The position numbers and the translations under genes are program-made. From assembly GCF_921293095.1 (NCBI RefSeq), contig NW_025791658.1, positions 1,550,001 to 1,614,000 on the forward strand: a stretch of DNA of 64,000 nt. The letters are read 5' to 3'. The stretch comes from Ischnura elegans (lineage: Eukaryota; Arthropoda; Insecta; Odonata; Coenagrionidae). The notes under the pieces are model-generated. The model saw nothing but the letters and a program-made list of their open reading frames with translations. It ran no database searches and had not been told where the DNA came from. Position 1 is the stretch's first letter, and every line of letters starts with the position of its first letter. Positions 55,101-64,000 of the stretch are shown here, in pieces.

Positions 55101-55874
55101 GATTGTAAAGAGATATATCACTCATGATACCGATACATTGTTCCACTCATAGCTATTAAAATTATCGCCATACAAAAATATGCGTAACGCTTCATTAACC
55201 GAATCTATTTTATTATTTATGCGCCGAAAAAGTCATAGCACTTACAAAATTGTGAGAAGCCGTGTCGATGATTCGTGGTTGAAAATGATAAGTATTTACT
55301 TCGCGATACTTAAATTGATTCAATTTTCATTATTTCCTTTCTCCACCACTTCCATAACCTCATACATTCTTTAAGTTTCAGCTGGTTTCAGCGTCACCTG
55401 CTGCCAATGCATTGCTCCTTCTTTGGCAGTAAAATTATTTTTTAGTTTTCCGTTGTTTGTGCTTTCACTTTCTGAAAAGTAAACACTGATAAAAAAACAT
55501 TATATATTACAAACAATAGAATCAAAATTGGTTCTAGTTACTTATGAGGTTACTTACCTTCACAAATTGAAGAAGTATTTCCTTATGTTGTTTAGTTGTA
55601 TCAATTTATATCAGCGGTATCTGAATTTCTGCTGTCGATTGTTTTGTAAATATTTGTAGGCTCGGCGTTAACAACGGCCGTATTTACGTCCTAAACCCGA
55701 CGTTGCCACGTCTATCGCTCGGGTTGAATCTAGATAGCAACACTCGAAGCCGACAATTGGCTAGAAAATTTCAAGCACACAAAATCCCGAGCAAAAAGAT
55801 TCCGACACGGAATGAGAGATCGGGATTATTCCGTGCCGGAATTAATCCTGAGCGATTCAAGCACACCCCCCCAG

Positions 55875-56786
55875 GACCCTTTCCTCGAGGAGCTCACCCA
55901 CACAGGACCGTCTCATCGACCCTATCAGTAGGGGGCCTCCCTCCCGAAAAGTGACCACTCTGACTGCAATTTGAAAATCAATCAATCAATCCGATCATCA
56001 AAAAATGATTGTTTGAATCGCACTCCTGCAAATCAAGCAATAAAGTACGTCTTTGAACCGTGTTTCTGCAATGAAAAATAACGATTTAGTTAACTTTGCT
56101 AAAAACGTGACTGCGGACCACCGGACAATGGCCATTTTAGGGGATGGCTTTTAGGAAAATCTGGGGAAAATGAAATGCCTGCAAATACATTTTACATAAT
56201 ATTAGCACTTAAAATTTGGGTTTCATTAAAATATTACGTTAAAATTTACTATAAGTCAAAACTAGACAATCGTTTTGAATACTATTTTTATTTCTCTCAG
56301 TCTTGGGGGGATCTATCCCCCTGCTCCCCCCATAGTTAAGCCACTGGTCCTTATAAATTCTCTCCTGACAGACATTGATCTCTTTTCGCTGTAAATTAAA
56401 ATTTTTATCAGAATCATCTCATTTAATGCATTGTAACATCTTCTGGCCAGCCAGCCAGAAGATGACACAATGTACAGAAACCGATCGAAAGTGAATAAAT
56501 TATTGTGGAACTGTCTAAGTTTTATTATTTTCTGACAGATTTGAAATGGAGTTGACATCATGGGCATACCCAGCAGAGGACAGGAGAGGCAGCTTGAAGC
56601 AAATGTAAGCTTAGTTCGAAATGAAAGTTTTGAACAAATTTTCCTTCAATCCCAAAAAGGTGATGTTAGCACAAAACCTGTGATTAAAATAAAATATTTT
56701 ATTTTCTAGAAATTAATATTAAAAACTGATAAAGCGCTTTTATATTTTACTTGAAATTAGATAACCTTTTTTTAAATACTTCACAA
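55875..56786 (+). other. unassigned; weak exon candidate at 56534-56603
   Basis: TTTTCTGACAG precedes and GTAAGC follows a 70-bp stretch open as FEMELTSWAYPAEDRRGSLK. Splice-like borders alone do not make it a gene. The CCCCCTGCTCCCCCCATAGT area at 56310 resembles a hAT MITE end. Confidence 0.25.
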
Positions 56787-57135
56787 CAGGGGCACAGCTA
56801 GGAATTAAGGCTGGGGGACGTTTAGGTGCAACTAGTACCAGGGTGTTCGGGGGTATGGAATACTCACCAGGATAAGTTGTAGGTGCGATATTAATAAATT
56901 GCGGAAATTTGAAGGTAAATGTTACAAAATGGTGAGTTTTACGGCTTTATAAGGGATATTTTATTAATCCTTATACTATTCTATTTGTAATATCAATTCA
57001 ATCAAGTAAAATGGATTTAACTTAAAAATTTCTCGGAGCCCGCGGGGGGGGGGGTTGCCGGGGGGGGGTGGGGGGGGGGTTGCCGGGGGGGGTGGGGGGG
57101 GGTTATCCACCAAAACCCCCCTCGCTTCGCCAATG
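56787..57135. mobile_element. hAT MITE family C, 349 bp, perfect 8-bp duplication
   Basis: CTTCACAA at 56779-56786 and 57136-57143 flank CAGGGGCACAGCTAGGAATT and the inverted CATTGGCGAAGCGAGGGGGG. Long G-runs lie near 57040-57110, where the sequence may be hard to assemble. Confidence 0.85.
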
Positions 57136-57143
57136 CTTCACAA

Positions 57144-59974
57144 TAGTGTGGCTCCGTTTTTTTTTTTGCATAGTAACCAGTCAGTTTCTGACACCCAAAC
57201 ATTTAGCTATTTGTAACTCCCCACCTTCTGAATGAATTCTACAATGAACACTGGAAATTAACGGTTCACCTCAAAGCGAACTAGAAGTATCTCATCACCT
57301 TCACATTGCGAGAAACAATTAATTAAAAAAGGAGCTGGTTTCTTCTTTTCAGCAAGGAAAGAAGAACAAAATAAATTCAACAAAAACCGGGCTGAGTTAG
57401 CATGATTTGCGGATGAATGCCAATATACCAAGTTATACTGGCACTTTGTTCTTTGTTAGCTTCGCGTTTTGTTGATCTTTTGAAACGACGAAGAGAAAAG
57501 TACGCGGAGCTAAGATTTACCCTTCTACGGCTGAATCGGAGCGGCCCACTCCCAACCATGCCCACTAGATGTCCTCAGCGTTCTACCGGCTTCAGAGTCC
57601 TCTAGATTGCTCTCTCAACACTACTCTCTCATCATATCGAGTCGTCGCATAGGCTTCCACTATGGGAATCACGACGTCCGCCATTGTTAGTCCTAGCAGC
57701 CCATTTACCCGTAAGGAGATGTGGGCAGATTTCTTCGTTTATTTGGTATGCAAAGGATGTTGGTAATTTTCGGATAGTTGATATTAATTGCCGAAACCTT
57801 CGGTAACATAAATAAAAATTTTCTAGGCATGACAACAATGGAAACGGCGAAAATAAAGATAAAACCACGGCAAAGACTAAACGTATTACGACCTGATAGA
57901 ACCCTTCTTTTAATGGGTTGACAGTCAATTGCGCTTAATAATCACTGAAAATACTATTGTATATTGACAACCATGGACCACCAAAACAGCTTAACATAAG
58001 AGCAACCAGTGACTCCGTTTAATTACTCTAGAAGTATTTTGAAAACCATTTTTCAATGTAAAGTAGCCAGGCTATGGAAGTAATGAAAAATGGTATAACT
58101 GAAAAATTGCCAGAATATAAACAAAGGCAATGTGAAAGAAAAGAACTTGTAATGGATAGTTCAATCTTACTTTCAAACAAACTCTTCAATTTGAGAAGCT
58201 ACCTCATTTGATAGATGATAAGCATTAACAAAGACTACGTGCCTATTTTCCAACAGCTGTGCTGATTTCTCAAAAAATTATAGATGAATGATAATGTTAA
58301 CAAATACTTCATTGAAAAATATACATATATGGTCATATCTCAGAAAAAGACCAAGCGCAGGTGACACGTATGGAAGATGAGAAATGACTTACACCGCCTA
58401 AAGACATGATGATACACCGCCTAATGAGGCATAATAGAAAAAGACAAACTACAAGAGATTTTAGGAGTCCATAACTCAGAGTAATAGGTGCTTATGACAT
58501 GAATAAACGCGCAAATAAAGATATGCTCAGTATCTCCAGCTCCTAAGACTGCATGTAGCCATCAAAAACACTCAACCCCTCCAAGAAACGAAACCTTGGA
58601 TTCATCCAGCCATCGACTATGCCAAACATGAATTACACACAGGTGATTTTTTCCAAGGAACACCATCGAGAAACCACAGGTCAATGATTTTGGTTTCATG
58701 CAAAAAACTTGCATCAGTTCACATTTTAATACAACATGGAAGTACTCTTAAAGATGTAAACAAATAGGACGTTTAACAATGAAAATATCAATTAGGTACT
58801 TCTTAATTAATTACTAAAACGGTCTCTTTTTTTACTTTTAGCCGCAGGTAGTTCAAATACAGTGCCACAAAATGAAGGTAGTTTCAACATCATTTGAATT
58901 TTCAATCTCAGCTATGTTTTTTATTTGTAAATTAGTTCACAGACCTCAATAATACAATGGAGCTATGAAAGGAAAGTCGAGATATCACTGGCTTGTGCAT
59001 GCTTGCCACTTCTTACTTATTACCAACGTGAACCAATAATTAAGGAGTATATATAAATACCACTTTATTTTAACTATAATACTTCAGGCTGCGCCTAACA
59101 TTGACAACCTAAACTATTGAATGGACGATGAGGATACATGATTGCTTTGTCGATGCGGTTCCCTAATAAATGCCCTAGCATCACTTTATCAATCCACCAG
59201 TTGTTTTTACGAAAACTTTCCAATAAACCCATTCATAAAGGGATTGATATTGTACAATCATATTTTTACAGCCTAGATCTAATAGGTAATTGTCTCTCAG
59301 GCTGGTTAATAATCTAAACAAGACAGCCTTCAGTGCTACTATTGAATAATTCCAAAATATAGTCATCATAAGAAGAGATAAGTGGGAAATAAAAATTGTG
59401 CTACCTGTTGAGCGAAGGTTTGTTGGTGAAAGCAAATGATGATGGTATTGAAAATGCTACTCAAGATGAACAAAAGAAAACAAAGCCCAACAACCAGATG
59501 GCTCAAATACAATAACCCAATAGAACGATGCCACAATACTTCGTTATTACCTATAATAATAACTTTCACCACAATGCACTAACTCTGATAACAACATAAA
59601 CACTCTCTCTCAGCAAATTCCAAGAATAGTACCTACGAATAACAGTACGACCTTAATATGTACACACCATACTCGATGGCTCTTCAACTTCAGCAAAGGA
59701 AAAGACTTCATGTGACACTAGTGGCACGTAATTATTAGCCGGCAATCGAATATTAGAGGTCTCCTCTTTGGTGTGATAGGCTTAGGATAATTCGCGACGT
59801 CGAAAATCGTCGGAACATCATTAGGCTTTTAATTTTTTCCAGCCTTCCTTCCGAGCGGATTCAAATTTTGATTTTTTTAAGTGTACCTGTGGCAAGAAAA
59901 ACGAAGATAACTCGCACGAGAATGTTTTCACAATGAGTAAATTGCTAAATAATTACGTGCATGTACTGCATGTT
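57144..59974. other. unassigned AT-rich region
   Basis: No complete element or gene found. A 42-bp stretch at 58842-58883 has an acceptor (TTTTACTTTTAG) before and GTAGTT after it, open as AGSSNTVPQNEG, a weak exon candidate. 57640-57690 shares GTCGTCGCA / CCGCCATTGTT words, inverted, with 63758-63795. Confidence 0.35.
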
Positions 59975-62792
59975 GCCTTTCCCTTGGGCTACAACCTTGT
60001 CGCGGTGGAAAGGCTTGTACGTCCCTATGACCCCTAGAGCTAAACTGGCGGGATTAATTATAAATTATTCCTGGTAGGGCCACCCATGCCAGATTGGTCG
60101 AAGGGTAGGAGCCAGACGAAAGGTAGTCCACGTGATGGAGTCACGTGAGTACAATGAAATGAGCCTCGGAATCTCATCGCCGTCCGCAAAGGGCGGGTGT
60201 TGGGCACGGCAGCGAGGTCGGCAAGGTCCTCGGGGTCGTCAACATGCGAAATCCTTGCAGAGACTTATCACCATCACCAGCAGCAGCAGTAATGAAGAGA
60301 TAATAAGACCAAGAAGATGGAGAAGAAGAAGTCGGCTGTAAATGTAGAGATGTGGAATGTGAGGACAATCATGAGGGCGGGGAATTTAGAAAATATCAAA
60401 AGGGAAATGGATAAAGGGAGGATAGATATCTTAGGATTATGCGAGGTGGGGTAGAGGGATGGGGGGGACTATTGGAGTGATGGGTATAGGGTTATATATA
60501 GTGGAGGGGAAGAGAGCCAGCGAGGGGTAGCTTTAGTATTAAACGGGAAGATGGGTAAGCGTGTGGTACGTATAGACCAGGTAAGCGATAGGATTCTGGT
60601 GGTAGAAATTGAGGCGCGGCCCACCAACCTTGTGGTGGTCCAAGTTTACATGCCCACTACCAATCATAGGGAGGAAGAAGTAGATGAGGTGTATGAACAG
60701 ATCGAGGAAATAATTAGAGACACACCGGGTAAGAAAAATCTGGTAGTAGTGATGGGGGACTGGAACGCCTTAGTCGGGGAAGGGAGGGATGGAAACGAAG
60801 TAGGAGAATTTTGATTAGGAATTCGGAACGACGGGGGTGAGAAAGCAGCAGAATTTTGCAGGAGAAACAAGTTATTCATCACAAGCACGTGGTTCAATAA
60901 TCATAAAGGGCGAAGGTACACATGGAAAAGTCCAAGGGATGTAGGGAGATATCAAATACACTACATTATGGTAAGACAAAGGTTTCTGAATAGTGTAAAA
61001 AACTCGCGCAGCTTCCCAGTCTCAGATGCGGATTAAGACCACAACCTAGTACTTATGAAATGTAACCTAAGGTTCAAAAGACGTATGTACTAAAGTTAGG
61101 AAGGCGAAGAAAGGGAACAGAAAACCTGAAGGGGAGGAAACTGAAAGGGAGGATATCATGAACAAGTGTACATTAGTATACGGGAGACTGGAAGAACACA
61201 GACTGAAGAGGAAGGGTGGGATAATATTAAAACGGGAATAGTCAATGCGGCGGAGAAGTCAATTGGCTACGTTGACAGCAGAAGGATAAAGAAGCCTTGG
61301 GTTACGGAGGGAATGTTAAAAGAAATGGAGGAAAGAAGGAAGTGGAAGTACGTGGACACAGATCAGGGCAGAAGAATGTATAGGGAACTAAATAATCGAT
61401 TACTAAAATTAAGGCTTAAGATGGAAGGATGCTAACCGGGCGAGAAGATGTACAGAGTAGATGGAAAGAATACGTGGATAATGTCTATGAAGGAAGGAAC
61501 AGACCGGAGAGATTGACTTTAGAGGATGAAAGTGAAATGGGGGAGGATTATTTTGGATCGGGGATATTAAATTCGGAAATAGAGAAGGCACTTCGTGATA
61601 TGAAGGCTAGTAAAGCAGTGGGCGTGGACAATATCCCGTCCGAGTATTCGGGCGAAGATCTGTTTGGTTTTAGAAAAGGTAAGTCAATTCGTGATGCAAT
61701 AGCGATAACGTGGTCCCTGGTGGAGTGGATCCTAGAATATGACCAGGACGTATATGTCTGTTCCGTGGATTTTGAAGAAGCGTTTGATAGCTTGAACTGG
61801 TTAGAGTTAATGAAAATCCTCAAGAGAATAAGTGTAGATTGGAGGGGTAAACGACTAATTTGCAATCTGTATATGGCCCAGACTGCGCAAGTGAGGGTAC
61901 CGAACGGAAATCCTGGGTGGGTAAGCATTGGCCGAAGTGTGAGGAAAGGCTGTCCTCTATCGCCGCATATGCCTGCTTTTTATCGTATGCGCTGAGGAGA
62001 TGGCAAGAGAAGCGTGGGATGAGTTAGAAGCTGGAATAAAAGTGGGAGGAATGATGTTCAAATAAGTGAGATTCGCGGATGATCAGGCGTTGATTAGCCA
62101 GTCAGCGAGGGGGCTCCAGGCTCTAGTGAATGCGTTATACGAGCGTTGCGAGGAGTATGGGATGAGGATTAATCACAAGAAAACTAAGGTTATGCGGTTT
62201 TGTAAAGCATCATGAGCGAGGAATGTGAGACTTAAGATAAAGGCGGGTGGTGAAAAATTTGAGCAGGTTGAGAAGTTCAACTATTTAGGCAGTACGTTAG
62301 AGGAAAACGGATGCGGTAGTAAGGACATTAGGAAGAGAATTGCATTAGCGAAGGAGGCGTTCATGAACAGGAAGGAGCTTCTGAGAGGATCGTTGTGTAA
62401 GAGTTTAAAGAAAAGGTTAGTGAAGAGTTTGATCTGGAGTGTAGCGCTCTACGGTGCGGAAAAGTGGACATTGTGGAAAGAAGACGAGAGATGATTCGAG
62501 GCATTCGAGGTGTGGGTATGGAGAAGAATGGAGAAGGTGAAATGGACGGAGAGGAAAAGGAACGACGAAGTGCTGGATATGGTTGGCAAGGAGAGGCAGC
62601 TTTTAGATGAGGTACGGAGGAGACAGAAGGTATGGATGGAGTTAGTGCTTAGCGGGGAGGGGATGTTGAAAATGGTGTTAGAGGGTAGAATGTTAGGGAA
62701 ACGAGGGAGGGGAAGGAAAAGAATAGGATTTTTAGATAAATTGAAAGGAAGTAGGCCTTACAGTGAATTGAAGAAGGCAGCGCTGGAAGGAT
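59975..62792 (+). pseudogene. APE-type LINE (craniofacial development protein 2-like type), internally deleted
   Basis: A 5' leader (CCCTTGGGCTACAACCTTGT..) is followed by an APE endonuclease in broken frames: VEMWNVRTIMRAGNLENIKR, DILGLCEV, SDGYRVIYSGGEESQRGVAL, VVVQVYMPTTNHREEEVDEV, VVMGDWNALVGEGRDGNEVG. RT follows: SKAVGVDNIPSEY, then a jump to FGFRKGKSIRDAIA, VCSVDFEEAFDSLNW, RSVRKGCPLSP, FADDQALISQSARGLQALV, VEKFNYLGSTLEENGC. About 110-150 residues of RT fingers are missing at 61645, and several stops and shifts occur. The end SRPYSELKKAALEG is the usual C-terminus. Such proteins are often annotated under the quoted name in arthropods. Confidence 0.85.
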
Positions 62793-64000
62793 AGGGAGTC
62801 TCCCAAATCACTTCTTTAGTACTCCATGGAAACCTACCTTAATTGGTAGAATACTATAATTATAAACTGTATGTTGACTATTATATTAATTAAGGAAGGT
62901 TTCGCTGCTTATAAATCGCATGTAATTACAAGGTGTAAAATCCAGCATGAATTCGAATACAATTACCTGCAAACATTCGTTACCAATAACGTAGTTCCAA
63001 AAGGGACATAAATATTACATTATTTCAGTAAGTCTTTAATAAAAACTGGTATCATTGATTCCATCGCACGTAAAAGTTCCTCATGGCATTTCAAACGTGA
63101 AAGCGCTTATATAATTACAAGTATAACTTTCAAGGACACTTACAAGTATAACTTTCACGCGACGAAATAATAACAACTAACCACATTCCATCATGTGATT
63201 AGGCTGCGTATTCTGATGTTTATTGTTTTAATTAATCTCTTAAATGTATCTCGGGTTACTTGTATCAGTTTTGCGACACTATAAACGTTTAAAAACCATT
63301 GCCACAAATAACTTTATAAACATGAAAAACTCTCAACAATAGCAGGAATTATTATGCACTCTTTTCTGTTTACATTACGTACATCGTAAAACTGAGTACC
63401 AAAGGTATTAAACTTTGAAACAAATCACCGCCTTTCATCAACTTAAGCCGAAACTAAGTAAAAACTTGATCTTCATATGAATAGTTACCCAATACATTGA
63501 TTTAAATCAACTTCTAACTCACCTCACAAATTGTGGAAGACGGCTATGGTTGCCACTTATCCATCCCGCACATTTGTTACAATTTCGCCCTTATCTCAGG
63601 ATTACAAGGAAAAACAAAAACACGGAACCCATCCCTGCAACTAATGGAACAGTTTAGTGCAGAAGAATCACCCACTTCTCTTATTAATCAATTACAAAAA
63701 TGTAAAAAACTGCACCTACTTGACGTTACGCCTATGCTACAACACAGCCCGCCATTAATGATTTGACCAACAATGGCGGACTGCGACGACTCAACTTTGT
63801 AGTTATTATTTGGCAATATAGAGGACTCTGACCGGCTTATGTAGTGGTTTACGGTTCACACGATTGATCAATGCAACCCTTTTTTGGAATTCAGAGAGTA
63901 TATCATAGGTCATAAGAGAGAATTATATATAAGTATAACGGATTTTAATGTTATTATTTTTTTTAGAGGACTCGTAAGAAATCTCGGATGGTGTGTTTAG
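62793..64000. other. unassigned; possible splice acceptor near the window end
   Basis: AT-rich with no gene recognised. TTATTTTTTTTAG at 63954-63966 is a good acceptor; the following RTRKKSRMVCL could begin an exon that continues past the window. 63533-63766 is open on plus without motif. Confidence 0.3.

Larger units (their letters stand above)
52976..55874. mobile_element. decayed PIF/Harbinger-type element, 2.9 kb
   Basis: CCTGGGGGGGTGTGCTTGAA at the left and its inverted form at the right (GGGGTGTGCTTGAATCGCTC shared, then RGGATTAATTCCG) form TIRs of over 35 bp. A second inverted set (TTCCGTGCCGGAAT, CGGGATC) lies within. It encodes remnants of both Harbinger proteins: transposase N-terminus on plus (53183-53404) and a Myb/SANT-type partner on minus (54521-55100). 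The expected 3-bp target duplication is not evident. Confidence 0.65.

Noticed and set aside
57040..57120. G-quadruplex regulatory region
   Set aside because: The G-runs belong to a MITE end found in several copies; run lengths here may also be assembly-dependent.

Overview
The window reads as nuclear DNA of an animal, most likely an arthropod. Evidence: spliced exons with GT..AG borders, a C2H2 zinc-finger array, and a dense mix of Penelope-like, LINE, SINE, piggyBac, hAT, PIF/Harbinger and TA-inserting (pogo/Tigger/mariner-like) elements. No LTR retrotransposon, CRISPR array or intact rRNA/tRNA gene was recognised. All family names come from motif recognition by eye; no search was run.

Host-like coding content is sparse. 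(1) Three plus-strand exons (462-551, 8846-8973, 9095-9290) join in a consistent phase and encode an acidic, IKEEP-containing, then basic protein; its 8.3-kb intron holds a relic of a bacterial IS110-family transposase (about 830-1165). (2) A decayed transposase-like gene lies at 15990-17207. (3) A DUF4806-type gene is readable over six exons from 21129 to 32730, with introns packed with transposons. (4) The last exon of a seven-finger C2H2 gene is at 34875-35624. (5) A minus-strand exon with a VKEE motif is at 46821-47003.

Mobile DNA fills the rest and is strongly nested. 1-8.8 kb: pogo-like end, RNase H tail of a LINE, hAT MITE, and two nested TIR elements carrying a PIF MITE and a perfect hairpin. 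9.3-14 kb: TTAA-flanked MITE, two Penelope remnants, two TA-flanked elements. 15.7-24 kb: repeated copies of one 0.7-kb TIR family, SINE pair, large hairpin. 24.1-28.2 kb: a Penelope-like element with inverted terminal copies, a 17-bp target duplication, and an internal hAT element with a perfect 8-bp duplication. 28.6-32.2 kb: a LINE cut by two MITEs, then a TTAA element. 36.4-41.7 kb: TIR elements and a 5'-truncated LINE with an 11-bp target duplication inside a hAT MITE. 43.8-46.35 kb: a complete piggyBac with intact two-exon transposase. 47-52 kb: LINE, Penelope and hAT pieces. 53-55.9 kb: a decayed Harbinger element with both its genes. 60-62.8 kb: a decayed APE-type LINE.

The most notable items are the IS110 relic inside a eukaryotic intron, the apparently intact piggyBac, the datable nesting series in the Penelope element, and the MITE-saturated DUF4806 gene.
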